Shown: positions 11,030 to 24,024, counted from the first letter of the stretch. The stretch is 64,000 nt of DNA from Hymenopellis radicata (GCA_015501595.1 JADNRX010000004.1:248001-312000), one strand, 5' to 3'. Program-made: numbers and translations. The notes: generated by a model not told the origin, from the sequence alone.

Positions 11030-13580
11030 ATGAGCAAGGCTCCCAAATCTTCAAATGAAACTGACAGTCTTATACGACGTCTGGCTGGTCCCTCCACTGG
11101 CAAAGCAGGGTGAGTCACGGAGTCGGTCGCGCCATAACCTCCTCCCACTCAGCAATTGACTCCCTAAAGACTCGCCAAGGACCAGACTGAGATAAATCGC
11201 GTCATCGCCGAAGCTTCAAAGGGTTCCAAATTCTACGAAGTACGCGTCCAATTGCTCAAATGGTCGTTACCCTCACGGCGTTCTACCAGAATGAGAAAAG
11301 GAAGGATCAGGATCTTACAGAGAGGATTGACAAGATTCTGAAGCTTCGGGACGAGTTGACAAAGGGCGTAGATCTGCGTCAGTTGCTTTGGCGTCGCCGG
11401 TGTTCATTCTGACACATTTCACGTTCATTCAGGAAAGATAGAACATGCCATCGATGTTCTGGTGTGTTGGTTGCCGTGGCATTAGCCATTCCCTGCTGAC
11501 GGTATCTACAGCTCAAAGAACTCGAAGAGCAACGCGATCTCTCGCAATTCATTGTGCATGTCGACATGGATGCATTCTACGCCGTCCGTACCTTCATATT
11601 GCTAACGCCGACAAAAACATTTGACGTCTCTGCAGAGCGTGGAACTACTCTTCAATCCTGCCCTGAAAGGAAAGCCTTTCGCCGTAAGAAAACTCCAACC
11701 TCGCATCCAGCTGTATGTATTGACGTTGGAACAGGTTGGTTATGGGGTTCTTACCACGGCCTCTTATGATGCGCGCAAGTTTGGTGTCCGCTCTGGGATG
11801 CCTGGATTCATCGCGAAGAAGCTATGCCCTGATCTCATATTCGTCTCAAACAATTTCTCTCGCTACGGTGATATGTCCAAGAAGGTGATGGCCATATTTG
11901 AGCGATACGATCCCAATATGTGTGCGGCTGGCTGTGACGAAGGCTATTTAAAGTAAGCTGAATGTGACTACTGACAGACATATACTCAACGTTAGACAGC
12001 ATAACGTCCTACTGCAATGAACACGATATGACGCCAGATGCATGCGTTGAGGAGATACGGAAGACCGTGCAGGAGGAGACGAAACTCACAGTCAGTGCTG
12101 GCATTGCACCCAATAAGGTATTGGCGTTCTCTTCCGATTCATTGTATAGCATTCTAAACCCAAGGTTATCACAGATGTTAGCCAAGGTGCGATATCTCTC
12201 AATAATGCTGTATATGTTGACATGATTCAACTCGCGCAAGATATGCTCGGACAAGGTGCGAGTTAATATCCTCCCTAACCAAATATCGCTCAATTTTTCC
12301 TAGAACAAGCCAAATGGGCAATTTCATCTTCCCTTCGACAGTAAAGCCATCCTTGCATTTATGCGCGATCTTTCCATCCGCAAAGTTCCGGGGATCGGGA
12401 GGGTCAACGAAAGGCTCTTGGACTCAATAGGAATCAAGGTTAGCTCGTAATTACAGTCTTTTTTTTCGTCCTTATACCTCAGGTAGACGTGCGGCGATAT
12501 ATCTACCCATCGAGCTGTAATATCCCTAATGGACAAGCAGTTCGGTCTCCACTTTCTTCTCCGTACACATTTGGGCATCGCTTCTAATGTTGTTCAACCC
12601 ATTCAGAGGGAGGAACGCAAGAGCATTGGTTCCGAAAGGTTTGCTTCATGTCCCCGCTATGTCTTCCATTACTGAGCAGTATACACAGAACATTTAACCC
12701 AATTGATGACAAGGAGAAGCTTTTACAGAAGCTCGAGGAGATATCTGTCGAGCTAGAGGCAGACATGGCCCGTGATGGATGGACCGGGCGCACTATAACG
12801 CTAAAGTACAAGCTTGACACGTATCAAGGCATGTCCCATATCCGCGTCAACTGCTGCGAACTTACATGCATCTAGTGTTTACTAGGGCCAAGTCATGCGA
12901 TCGCTGGGTAACGAAGAAGGAAGACCTATTCAAAGTGAGTCTGTTATTGGCATCCAGCTCGCATGCTTAGGTGATGCAGATAGGAAAGGACCTTCTCCTG
13001 CCCGAGTTTCCCTTGAAGCTACGCCTCATTGGTTTACGTGTGACCAAGTTGAAGGACCTGCGTTTGTCCGAACCGATATCGGGAATAAAGCGGGTAAGAA
13101 CGATAGATCTGAAATCATGAGCTCGACCTCGTTAACCTTGTCGTACAGTTTTTCGAACCCGCGAAAGGTGAACAACCCGAGAGCAAACGACAAAAGACGG
13201 TTATTGCGTCGGAGTGGGAAGAAACTATGCCTGGGTTCCATGAAAACGACGACAGCGATATGCCTGAGGACCAAGCCCGAACTGAAGAGACACCTCCTGC
13301 GACACGCCCACCTAATTCAGAACCCACACGTCCTAGTCAAGAGGCAGTTAAAGTCTCTATCAAGCCGCGTAGCGCCGTTCAGCGGAAGGCGCCAGCTGCT
13401 GCGAGTATCAAGACGTCGCAGGATTGTCCCATTTGCGGGAAGACAATGTTGACGGACAACCAAGGCCTCAACGATCATATTGATTTCTGCCTGAGCAGGG
13501 GTGTTATTCTACAAGCGCAGTCGGAGGCTAGCGTTGAATCAAGGTCACACAAACCTAAGAGCAAGCGGAAGGGACACTAA
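11030..13580 (+). CDS. POLK: DNA polymerase kappa (Y-family translesion polymerase)
   Basis: Low-fidelity polymerase that copies past damaged bases in the nucleus. Sixteen exons (first 11030-11109, last 13149-13580) sum to 596 residues with no break. Visible features: N-clasp helix KFYENEKRKDQDL; metal site HVDMDAFYA near residue 106; SYDARKFGVRSGM fingers motif; second metal motif CDEGYLNI; helix-hairpin-helix RKVPGIGRVNERLL; little-finger segment GRTITLKYKLDTY; and a C-terminal UBZ-type zinc finger CPICGK...HIDFC near residue 545. A possible PIP-like RFFEP and basic clusters follow. Exons 9 and 10 are only 12 and 15 nt. Intron 13 starts with GC (AAG|GCATGT at 12829) instead of GT. Confidence 0.93.
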
Positions 13581-13629
13581 TTCACATTCGAGTACAACAT
13601 CTGCCATCTATTTAAATATCATTATTCAT

Positions 13630-14341
13630 TTACAACTTGTTTTTACCTCTGTGTTCTTTAAAAGACGCTTGTACTCCTTTGCCTTGTTGGATGTCTGCCA
13701 TGCACAGTTCGTCAATTTGCCTCCCTTTGCCGGCAAGTTCGACGACCTTGTCCCGTAGATCTCGAGGAACGCAGACAACACCATCTCTATCGCCCACGAT
13801 CCAGTCGCCGGGATTCACGGTGACAGCAGGAAAGTCCGCTCCCGCGCCAATGGTGACCGGGACGTCAATGGCGGAAGGTCTAGTGAAAGGGGATTGACCG
13901 AGGGTAGAATGGCCTCTGGAAAAGACAGGAAATTTGAGGTTGGCGTGCTCTGCTAGATCCCGACAACGCCCAGAGATGACTACACCAACAGCGGCACGCG
14001 CCTGCGCGCCAGCCGTCATTAGACCGCCCCATACTGCATTCTTAATGTCTACAATGAGATCAGAGGCTGCGGTCAGAGAGATACGACGGTGTACAGACTA
14101 GGAGGAGCAGATATAACGATAACGGATGCCGGGTAGCTGTGTCCACGAAATGGGCCGAGAGCTTTGGCGCCGTCTCGTCGGATGCGAGAACCATCTGGAC
14201 AGTGTAAGCGGGACCACAGACTGTGGTGTCGGCTGGTAGAGTGGAGATGAGATTTATATCAGGCATGTAGCCGCCGTGAGGAGATCCAAGCTTGATGAGC
14301 GCGTCGGAAATCTCACAAGTCGAGAAAGTAGCAAGCGACAT
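13630..14341 (-). CDS. RraA-like / HMG-aldolase family protein
   Basis: Member of the RraA-like fold, which includes 4-hydroxy-4-methyl-2-oxoglutarate aldolases and a bacterial RNase E regulator. The fungal role is probably as an aldolase or decarboxylase. Two exons (14099-14341, 13630-14048; 50-nt intron) give about 220 residues. Motifs: N-terminal ISDALIKLGSPHGGYMPDI, NAVWGGLMTAGA, GVVISGRCRDL with the family's catalytic Arg-Asp, FSRGHSTLGQ and NPGDWIVGDRDGVVCVP. The conserved strand VIVISAPP sits one frame away from the preceding exon sequence, implying a missing base near 14131-14143. It is divergently arranged with the RabGAP gene only 57 bp away. Confidence 0.85.
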
Positions 14342-14398
14342 GATGGTAATATGAAAAGAAGATTAGATAAGATGGTATCGGACTGTGCACGAACCACC
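14342..14398. promoter_or_regulatory. 57-bp shared region between divergent start codons
   Basis: The ATG of the RraA-like gene (-) and the ATG of the RabGAP gene (+, ACCACCATGA context) are separated by 57 bases. Their core promoters must overlap, or lie inside each other's coding sequence. Confidence 0.55.
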
Positions 14399-16402
14399 AT
14401 GAGCACTGCAAGATCCCCGCCAGCGCGTCCCCATCTCGGCATCCGACCTTCAAATCACTTTTCATCGCTCGACTGGGGCGAGGACGACGCTTGGGACAGC
14501 ACATCCGACTCGGAATCTCCCCGCCAGTCTTCCGCGCCACGTCCAGTCCCAGCTCCAGTCCAGAATACCAGCTCATCTACATCTACATTAGCCTTTTCCT
14601 ACACACATGTATCCGCCCCAAATCCCAGCTCGTATCCCCCGCGCAACGAGCCCCCCCATCCTCCAAAGACAGGCTGGACAATAGTCAGGACAACCCAGAG
14701 CGACGACGTTGAACAGTCCAACCAGGACGACAGCTATGATAACATTGCTGCCAACGACGTACAGCCGGACACGGACGTTGACGGAGACATGATCCTTGGC
14801 GAACTGGATATCGACACGTCGATTGTCGATCCAACCGCAGTGACACATGCAAAGTCGAAAGAACCCAAGTCCTCTATTCGTCAGGACGTGGACGATGTTG
14901 TAAATGGTACTACCTTTCCTTCCTGACTTACTTGATTGAGACAGTCTCTTAGATCCACTCCATGGCATACACTATCGTGCGCGCAAGCAGACCCGATCAC
15001 CATCAGCCCAGAGGACATCCAACGGCGTCGCCCAGGAAGGCAACGAAAAAACTCATGCGCGAAAAGTCAATAAAGAGTAATCGCAGACACAAGTTTGTCG
15101 AATGTCTGTCAAACCAGGACGTGAATATCAGTGCGTCCTCTTGTTCACATTTAGCCGCGCAATAACAACATTAATTATCTCGCAGCGGAACTACGAAAAC
15201 TTTCCTGGGCGGGTATACCAGATGATCTCCGTCCCATGGCATGGCAGCTTCTTCTGGTACGACCATACACCCCTACCTTTCCCTAGATCTCAACTTGTAT
15301 CAAGGGTTATCTTCCATTACCGACTCCCCTGCGAATAACAACTCTAGCGCGAAAACGTCAAGAGTACCAATCTCTTGTCGAAGTGGCGTTTGCCCGCGAC
15401 CGGGAAGGACTCGACCAACAAATATGGCATCAAATAGAAATTGATGTTCCTCGGACACGTCCTGGTGTAAGACTATGGATGCATGCTGCTACGCAACGGG
15501 TACCGCATATTTTGCCCAACGGTCGTTGATTCGAGCTTACCTGTCTTTAGAGTTTGGAGCGAGTACTATATGTATGGGCCATCCGACATCCAGCCAGCGG
15601 GTATGTACAAGGAATCAATGACCTTGTGACGCCCTTCTTTCAAGTCTTCCTTTCTTCCTATATTGGTGGGTTGCCTCGTGAAATATATAAATCAACTTAT
15701 ATTCGTTCTTACAGACTCGAATCCGGAAGACTTTGATCCGGCGCTCCTTCCAAAACACGTCCTTGACGCGGTGGAAGCTGATTCGTTTTGGTGTCTATCA
15801 CGACTGCTGGACGGCATACAAGACAACTACATATTTGCTCAACCTGGCATTCAGCGCAGTGTGCGACGAATGGCAGAGTTGGTTGCTCGTATTGACGGCA
15901 GGTCCCTCTCAGCCAAGGAATTACTTTTATTCATGAGATCTTCAGCCCCGCTGGCAGCCCATCTGGAGGGCCAGAATGTCGAATTTATGCAGTTTGCATT
16001 TCGATGGATGAACTGCCTGCTTATGAGAGAGATCAGTGTACAGAATACAATAAGAATGTGGGATACGTACTTGGTGCGCCCCCACCTTTCTTCGGGAATC
16101 TCATCACCTCACAAATCCTACAGGCCGAAGGTCCGGACGCATTCTCTCAGTTCCACCTGTATGTGTGCTCTGCCTTCCTCGTCAAGTGGAGCGACAAGCT
16201 TCGACAGATGGATTTCCAGGTACGCGCATTCTCGACTGTAACGCGTTGGCCAGGCCTCACTCCCACCAAGGGCATCATCATGTTCTTACAGTCTCTTCCC
16301 ACGCAAGGCTGGGGCGATCACGAAATTGAAATGCTTCTCAGCGAAGCTTTTGTCCTAAATTCAATATGGCATAATGCGCAGAGTCATTTTACGGGGAAAT
16401 AA
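14399..16402 (+). CDS. GYP1: Rab GTPase-activating protein, TBC domain (Gyp1/TBC1D22 type)
   Basis: Stimulates GTP hydrolysis by Rab/Ypt proteins at the Golgi. Nine exons: 14399-14906, 14953-15130, 15186-15256, 15305-15499, 15551-15665, 15715-15897, 15946-16073, 16124-16219 and 16271-16402, about 535 residues. The N-terminus is disordered (LDWGEDDAWDSTSDSES). The TBC domain starts at LRKLSWAGIPDDLRPMAWQ. Both catalytic fingers are present: Arg in IEIDVPRTRPG and Gln in GYVQGINDL. Homology to Gyp1/TBC1D22 continues through FAFRWMNCLLMRE. Exon 2 shows two missing bases, near 14995-15006 and in the A run at 15046-15051, needed to read SPEDIQRRR and then KKLMREKS. Intron 6 appears to use a GC donor at 15898; otherwise 17 extra residues would be translated. 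Confidence 0.88.
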
Positions 16403-16682
16403 CACTTGTGTGTACTTTGTATGCTGTAGAAAGCCATGTATAATGCAGATCAGCTGTGGAGGCCCACTTCTCTGGTCAAGATTGGCTTGCACTGGGACAC
16501 TAATCATTTTGCTTGGCATTCTACATACAGAGACGTCGAACAAGAGCATTCTAACTAGGATTATGTAATAAACACACAACTGTGGCGTCAAGTACGTCTA
16601 GTACCATGTCCACGAAGTATAGATACTAGAATATACTAATATAAGCAGCCCTGAAACCCAAAAATAAAAATCAGATCATCAC

Positions 16683-17961
16683 TCAGACAGGAATGGGCCT
16701 TTGCTCATCCAGAGCGTTCATGGGTGCAGGCTCCGCAGAAAGACCCTTCTCGGTAAAGATGGTAGGCCCTACCACGGGTGGCCCTGGGACTCGTAACGCT
16801 GCTCTGATGGGACGCAATGCGGCACAAAGCTTTTGGAACCAGGTCATGGAATGAATGGAGCGGGCACTGGGCGGCTTTGCGAGAGCCCAACAATCGGGAG
16901 GGAGTGGCTCGGGCTGAGTCACGCTGAACGATTTCCGATGCACGAGGCAGTATGTCGGATGGATCTCGCGCACAACCACGACGCAAGCGGAGGATTCTTC
17001 TGCCAGAATAGTTGTGGGAGTGAATGGAGAGCTCGTGGCCCTTTGCGATGCCGTGTATGGAGCCAGCTTCAACGCGGAAGAGCTTCTCGTCATGGATGCT
17101 GACGGAACGAAAAGCGGCGTTGGGGACGAAGGGCGTAGAGCCGAAGACGAGGCGTGAGGTCGTACCGAGGCAGATGGGACGCTGGTCGTCGCCTGTCTGC
17201 TCGACGACATTCTCAACTAGACGGTTATATGAGGAGCGGCGCAGGGGGACGGTTCTGACTGCATCAAGAAAAGCGGAAGTGAATTTTCCTCCATCCTTGC
17301 CCTCCGCTGCTGTCTCGTTCGTTCCACAGGCGGCAAGAAGAATATGAGAAGTGATTCTCGTGTTGTAGAAGCCTAAAGGCTCAGCAGGAGTACCAGCACC
17401 CTTCCACATGCAGGAACGCAGGTCTTCCGCGGTCGCTTTTTGAGTCGGCGTCCATCTAATATGGCGGCGATCGCGTTTGTTTGAAGGAGGAGAAAAGCAG
17501 CTGTCAATGATGAGGGTGATGTTATCTCCCTTGACGAGAGACAGTTCAGCGAGAAGCGCCGTTAGCGACGGTTCAGATAAGCCTGCAATCCGTCCGGACG
17601 GAGCTTTGGTGTCGTGGTCGAAGGGGCACAAGACTTGGACTTCCCGCCCTGGCATTTTAGTGTCATACCAGTCACCGGGGGCTTTGACGAGGCTGCCATG
17701 CCCAGCGAAATAAAGTAGAATAGCGTCGCCTTTGTGGATGTTCTTGTTGTTGACAAGATGTTCCAGGAAGGATGCCTCCATGTTCTGTAAGGTGGCCTCC
17801 TCGTCAAGAAGTAGACGGATATGCGACTTGGGAATGCCAAGGTCACTGGTCAACCAGCGGCTCATGCGCCTGGCATCGGAGACGCAAGAGTCGAGATTCC
17901 AAATGGAGCCTGACTTGTAGTTGTCGATGCCAATAACGAGGGCGAACATCTGAGTGCGCAT
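16683..17961 (-). CDS. caspase-fold cysteine peptidase (metacaspase-like, C14)
   Basis: Single coding exon of about 425 residues with an N-terminal caspase-like domain: MRTQMFALVIGIDNYKS, DARRM, then the catalytic pair His88 in FAGHGS and Cys155 in IDSCFS. Classical type I metacaspases read DSCHSG, so this belongs to the divergent basidiomycete caspase-domain group. A typical N-terminal prodomain is absent. The second half, about residues 260-425, has no motif I recognise. A frame break near 17011-17024 (one extra or two missing bases) separates KGHELSIH from the continuing PTTILAEESSACVVVV frame. An intron-like segment, 17965-18023, ends just before the ATG, suggesting a spliced 5' leader. 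Confidence 0.8.
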
Positions 17962-18406
17962 GGTCTGCGAGATGAAAAATGACTCTTAGAATGGCGAGAC
18001 AGAGACCGAGAGAAGGAACTCACCGTAAATCTTCAAGTACGAGAAGGGTACCACGGTAAGCAGAAGACGGTAGACCTTGGGGTAGGTTGGGGTTTCCCCA
18101 CAGCGTTAGAAGGACGGGAAAGTCAACTGACCGTAACTTTATAAGGGTCCCAGTCCATATTACGGAGACGGAGTAAGAAAAAAAAAAGAGTTGGTGTACG
18201 TTAATTTAAAGGGCAACCCTGAGACGCGGACTCGCGAGAGACGTTTCCAGTAGATTCAAGGACGTTTCAAAGAAATTCACGGACTCAGAGCGTCGCGGGG
18301 TATGCGTAGATGAACGGATTTAGACAGACCGACATCACGGCAGGAAGCAAGGGCAAGTAGTCACAAACGTCACCTGCACTTGACCATTAAGTTCGGACAC
18401 GGTAGG
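17962..18406. promoter_or_regulatory. divergent promoter region with a 5'-UTR intron
   Basis: Lies between the peptidase gene (-) and ATG6 (+). The putative minus-strand leader intron 17965-18023 has a GTGAGT donor and a TCGCAG acceptor four bases upstream of the ATG. An A-rich run follows at about 18178-18188. Confidence 0.45.
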
Positions 18407-20106
18407 ATGAGTTTTGGACTTATATGCCAGCAGTGCAAGGAGCCGTTGCAGGCAAGTTTCTTGCGCCTTCGAACCCGTCTCAATCTCAGCATTACCCCAG
18501 TTGGATGCTTCTCTCGTCGACCTCGCGCCCTCGGCGTACGACATGATCGTCTCGTCTGCGCCGCCGCCTGCGCAGTCCTCGTCGCATGCCCGCAATGCCT
18601 CGGACACTGAAAAACTGGGCCTGCTCCCCGCAGATGCCACAGTCAAGTCCGCCTGGATGCGATCTAAAACGAATGCCGAGTCGCCTCTTTCGCCGCGTGC
18701 CCAAGGCAAGCAGCCCATGTCGCCACACGAGTCCTTTGTTCTCCTCCAGGACAGCATGATTCGGAATATCCCCACCAACTCGCCTGCCGCCCAGCAATCG
18801 AAGAGAAGCCTCATGAAACGCAAGGGCAAGCAGGCCGCATCCCCAGCACCAGAGCCCGCGACTGTGGATCATCCAAATCCTTCGCCTTTGTCTCATCATC
18901 TACGGTCTACCACCCGCCTCTTTAATGCGCTGTCATCACGTTCCGATATCGACCATCCTCTCTGCGCGGAATGTACTCAGATCCTGCTCTCACATCTCCA
19001 GCGGCAGCTTGACGAGACTAAAAAGGAGAGAGACGGTTACCTTGCGTTTGATAAAGAGCTGCGTAAGGAACGTGAGAGAGATAGCCAGAGTATACTCGTC
19101 AAGGAGGAAGCAGAAAAGAAGATCGAGAAACTTAAAGTCGAGGAACGACTAGCTGTTGAACAACTGCTAGATGCTGAACGCGAGCGTGAGCAGCTCGATC
19201 ACGAATTGCGGTTACTTGAGCTAGAGGAAAAGGCATTAGAAGAAGAAGAGAATGAGCGAGTTCTTCTCATTTCACGCAAACACGTTCCTAACAATACATC
19301 TAGGTTCTGGCGGACACACAACGAACAACTTCTAGCTTTGGATCAGCAAACGACACAACTGGCTACCCTTCGTGCTGCTTATGCCACAGATTCCGCTACA
19401 CTAGAGAAACTAGAACGCACCAATGTTTATAATGACGCCTTTTGTATCGGACACGATGGCGTTTTTTGGAACAATCAATGGTCTGCGACTAGGCAGAGTA
19501 CCTGGAGTTCCTGTAAGTCCGACCTCTCACGATTCTTTCCGCTCATACTTGGTTCTTGAAGGTCGAATGGGCAGAAGTCAATGCCGCTTGGGGGCAAACG
19601 TTACTTTTGATGTATACCATTGCTCGTAAGCTGGACTACACATTTGAGAAGTCCGTGAATTTCTTTCCCAGCTATGCCAGTGTCTTCTGACTTAGATTAT
19701 TCCTAGCTACCGTCTGGTTCCAATGGGGTCGTTCTCTCGGATTGAAAAAACTTCGGGCGACAAGTCACAGTATGAGTTGTATGGTTCTGGCGACCTTCAC
19801 TTTGGAAGGCTCCTCCATAATCGTCGGTTCGATATTGCAATGGTTGCCTTCATTGAGTGTCTTAAGCAACTCATGGACTACATCAAGTCACAAGATTCCA
19901 GCATCGAATTCCCCCATCAGTAAGTGATTTCTCATATCCCGAGGCTGACTGATGTTGTGCTTCCCAGAGTTGTCAAGGATCGCATTGGAGACGTGTCTGT
20001 CAAGCTTCAGTTCAATCAGGAAGAGGCTTGGACTCGATCTCTTCGGCATGTTCTTCTCGCCTTGAAGATGTGTCTAAAGTGGGCGACGAACGGTGTCAAT
20101 GGTTGA
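18407..20106 (+). CDS. ATG6: Atg6/Vps30 (Beclin-1 homolog)
   Basis: Subunit of the class III PI3-kinase complexes for autophagosome formation and vacuolar sorting. Five exons: 18407-18451, 18501-19512, 19562-19650, 19707-19919 and 19968-20106, about 498 residues. It starts with a zinc-ribbon-like FGLICQQCKEPLQ. A Ser/Pro region and a long coiled coil follow (KKERDGYLAFDKELRKERER ... EEKALEEEENE). The evolutionarily conserved domain contains FGTINGLRLGRVP, WAEVNAAWGQTLLL, YRLVPMGS and the C-terminal LLALKMCLKWATNG. Intron 1 has a GC donor with ideal context (CAG|GCAAGT at 18452). The T run at 19462-19467 is one base too long for the conserved HDGVFGTING reading. Confidence 0.92.
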
Positions 20107-20460
20107 TTAAGCGGGGCAACACGTTGTTTTCATTTCCCCTCATAAGCCTTCTACATCCATGACGTACTCGTAATACTGGTTTTCTGTTCTTCCACGACCA
20201 CCTGTATAGACACACACACTACTTACTTGGATGATTCTGATCTTTCTGTCCACGGTTTCTTCGAATACTATCGCGGAACGGCAGTATATGGCATATCGGT
20301 CAGCCTTACCAACCGATTGCGCAATCGTGAAAAGCGATCTGACAAAGCTTTGCCCGAAACTCGAACCAACGGACACCAACGGACTAGTTCTTAATTGGCC
20401 GTTTCGCTTCAACCAGGAGCTTATCTCTCTGCTTGGTTTCCCTTATACCACCAATACACC
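20107..20460. other. intergenic between ATG6 and GCS1
   Basis: Carries the ATG6 3' UTR and the GCS1 promoter and leader. Small ORFs here (for example 20231-20460) run into the GCS1 exon in another frame and are not supported. Confidence 0.5.
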
Positions 20461-23169
20461 ATGGGTCTCTTGTATCTTGGCACTCCTTTGTCCTGGGACG
20501 ATGCCAAAAAATACGCCGATCATGTTCGATACCACGGAATCACCCAGTTTCTGCATATCTGGGACAGACTGAAGGACCGCACCGGTGACGAGCTGCTCTG
20601 GGGTGACGAGGTCTGTCTACCCGCCAACTATCTTCATTTCTATTATAAGCGTGATGTTAGGTCGAGTACATGGTCGTATCTTTCGACGATGAACACAAGA
20701 ACGCGAAACTATCACTTAGACAAACGGAGATCCTCGAGAAGCTCAGTTCAATAGTGGATGACATATGCTCGGATTGCGATGACAAGTGAGTCGGGTGTTA
20801 ATATTGTTATCTTTCACGACTAGACGAGCGCGCAGAGTTCCTATACCCACGTTCCATCCGGAGTATGGCCGCTTCATGCTTGAATCTACTCCCGGATCTC
20901 CCTACACTGGTTCCATATCCGATCTCATCTCTGTCGAGAGCAATATGCGCTACAGGTGCGTCAAACTGACTGTATGTCGGCACCATGTGCATTAATCCTT
21001 TCCAGGCGGTGCCTAGCGCGACAACATCTAAAGAAGAACGAAATCCCGTTGACATTCACGTCCTATCCCCGCCTTGGAGTTCCAGGCCCATTCACTGAGC
21101 CGTATTTTGACCCGTCAGGCGCAGTTTCAAGCCACAGTCTGTTCCTTCCAGAAGAAATCACCAATCCCCATGTTCGTTTCCCGTCAGTGAACAGTTTATG
21201 ACATAAGGCTTCATCTCATTTCGTGAATGGTGTCTAGCACTCTTACCGCCAACATCCGTAGGCGCAGAGGATCGAAAGTGGCCATTAATCTGCCCATATT
21301 CTTTGACGAGCAGACCCCGAAACCTTTCATTGATCCTACAATTCCATGGGACAGGAACTTATACTCGGAAGATGGCGGTACGTTCGTTCATGTCCGTTCA
21401 TAAGTTCCCTACACGAAACATTCTCTTAGAGGCAAAAGGTGGCGCTGCATTACCCGATCACGTCTATCTGGACGCTATGGGTTTCGGAATGGGCTGCTCC
21501 TGCCTGCAATTGACGTTTCAAGCTTGCAATGTTAACGAAGCGAGGCGTATGTACGACGCTCTGATACCTATTGGGCCCATCCTGGTACGTGGGAGTCTTC
21601 TGTGCGATCGTCAAATTCAATAGTGGAAGTTAGTTGGCTCTCAGTGCTGCAAGTCCAATTTGGCGTGGATACCTCACCGACGTAGACTGTCGGTGGAACG
21701 TGATTGCAGGCAGTGTAGACGATCGTACGGAAGAAGAACGGGGCTTGAAGGTTCAACTTCATATCTTTAACCTTTCGTCTCAGAATCTAATCAATATGTC
21801 GATAGCCTTTGAAGAACGACCGATACAGAATTCCGAAATCGAGATATGATAGCGTTGATCTTTACATCGCTAACGACTGGGCGAACCGACCTGAATATAA
21901 CGATACCTACGTTCCATATGATGAGGCTATCTTCGACCGTTTGAAATGCCATGGCAAGTGCGACCTTTCGTCCGTCACTACCCACTAAACTATAGAGGCA
22001 GGTCTTGACGACTTGCTTTCCAAACACATCGCCCATCTCTTCATTCGTGACCCGCTTGTGGTGTTTTCGGAGACTATCGATCAGGATGACGAGTCGAGCA
22101 GTGATCATTTCGAGGTTCGGTTGAAGACAGAAATGGATCTGCAGCCATCATTGATGAACTACACAGAATATACAATCCACAAATTGGCAAACTTTAAGAT
22201 TCAAGCCTCCTCCGGCCAACTCTCCAATAGGATGGCGCGTCGAGTTTAGAAGTATGGAAGTTCAAATGACAGACTTTGAAAACGCAGCGTATGCGGCATT
22301 CGTTGTCCTGCTCTCTCGAGCTATCCTCAGCTTCAATCTCAATTTCTACCTGCCTATTTCCAAGGTACGAAATTGAAATCCCAGCGCGATCTACTCCGTC
22401 GTTGACGCCGCCTATCAGGTTGATGAAAACATGTCAAGGGCTCAGCTACGGGACGCTTCGAATTCTCAAAAGTTTTTCTTCCGTAAGAATGTGTTTAGGG
22501 AAGGGTCAAGCAGGTCATCGAGTGTCGCATCATCCTGTTGCAGCAGTGCTGTGAACGGAGATGCCCCTCGAAAGGAAAAGCAGCTGCGAAACTGTTTCCC
22601 TACTGTGCCAGCTCCTGAAGACGGGATTCAAAAGGAACCAGTTGAGCAGGAATACGCCGAAATGACTATGAACGAAATCATGAATGGCGATGTATGTACT
22701 CCAAGTGACTTGGATGTAGACCAGGCTAACGGCTGATTAGGGCGAGATGTTCACTGGACTTCTTGGACTGGTCTCCGAGTACGTGGACACGCTAGATGTC
22801 GAGGAGAAAGCTTTGGTCAAGATAAACAAGTATCTTGATCTGATACGGAAACGGTCCAATGGTACACTAAATTTGTGTGCTTCAGTGTCGGTACACTGAC
22901 GAATTTCGAAGGCTCCTTGATAACACCAGCTGCGTGGATAAGAAAGTTTGTACGCGCACATCCGGCGTACAAGTTTGACTCTGTCGTCAACGCTGAGATC
23001 AACTACGATTTGTTGAAGACAGTCGATGAGATGTAAGTCGATGGTCACACGTTCTGCATAACCAGGTTTTCAATGATTTTACAGTGAACGTGGCGCGCTC
23101 AGCGTACCAGAACTCCTTCCAGAGGACTACACAGGCAGCGACGAGGATAAGGGTGATATAGGACTGTGA
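20461..23169 (+). CDS. GCS1: glutamate-cysteine ligase (gamma-glutamylcysteine synthetase)
   Basis: Rate-limiting ATP-dependent ligase of glutathione synthesis, joining Glu and Cys in the cytosol. Fourteen exons from 20461-20610 to 23085-23169 sum cleanly to 684 residues, with no break. Start [19 protein letters not shown] with CACCATGG context. Recognisable GCL catalytic-subunit blocks: [93 protein letters not shown] and the C-terminal VELL-type segment. Intron 8 (from 21954) begins with GC (ATG|GCAAGT). It lies downstream of ATG6 in the same direction. Confidence 0.95.
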
Positions 23170-23277
23170 ATAAATATGTGGTTATGTAAAATCAATTAGA
23201 ATATTTAATATGTATCAGGAGTTTGCCGAGGAGACACACACCCGTAAACGCACGAACGACGTTCAAAGTCGGTCATC

Positions 23278-23915
23278 ATGTCTGCGCTCCGTTTTCTGTC
23301 GTCCGCCGCCCGACGCGCCCCGTCAGCGATTTCCGTGTCCAAGCGTGGATATGCAGCGGCTGCGGACAAAATAAAGCTCTCGCTCGTCCTACCCCACCAG
23401 GTATTTTCTTTTACTGGCCCGCCGTCTGTCGCCAACGTCTCGCTAGGCCATCTTCACGTCGACCGAGGTCGTCCAGGTCAACATCCCCGCCGCGACCGGT
23501 GACATGGGTATCCTGGCTGACCACGTTCCCTCAATCGAACCTTTACGCCCTGGCGTCGTGGAGGTCATCGAAGCCACCGGAGAGGCCCCCAAGAAGTGGT
23601 TTGGTGCGTCGTACTTTGGAATGTACGACCATAATCTAATAGCGTGTAGCATCTGGTGGATTCGCCACCGTACACCCGGATAACAAGCTCACCATCAACG
23701 TTGTGGAGGCCGCGCCTCTGGCTGACTTTTCCCCGGAGGTATGACACCCTTTCGTTTATCCCGGCGCCTTCCGCTCATACGCGCAGGCCATCCGTGCCAA
23801 CCTGGCCGAGGCCGAGAAAGTCATAGCAGGCAACGGTTCAGAAGCAGACAAAATGGAGGCGGAAATTGAAGTCGAGGTGTACCAAGCACTGCAACATGCT
23901 GTCGCAAACAAATAA
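23278..23915 (+). CDS. ATP16: mitochondrial F1 ATP synthase delta subunit
   Basis: Central-stalk subunit of F1-ATPase, equivalent to bacterial epsilon. Four exons (23278-23400, 23447-23603, 23650-23738, 23787-23915) give 165 residues. It has an Arg-rich mitochondrial presequence (MSALRFLSSAARRAPSA ... KRGYA). The beta-sandwich follows: KLSLVLPHQAIF, QVNIPAATGDMGILADHVPSI, LRPGVVEV and GGFATVHPDNKLTINVVEA. It ends with the short helical hairpin AIRANLAEAEKVI. The length matches the family. The start has a TCATCATGTC context 108 bp after GCS1. Confidence 0.95.
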
Positions 23916-24024
23916 ATCATTCCCTTGGACTCGGTACTTGAATTCCAAGGCATATAGATCTTTATTTTCCACGGCAGTAAAGACAACGATAATGGACAGT
24001 CACATTGAACAAACGCGTCAGTAT

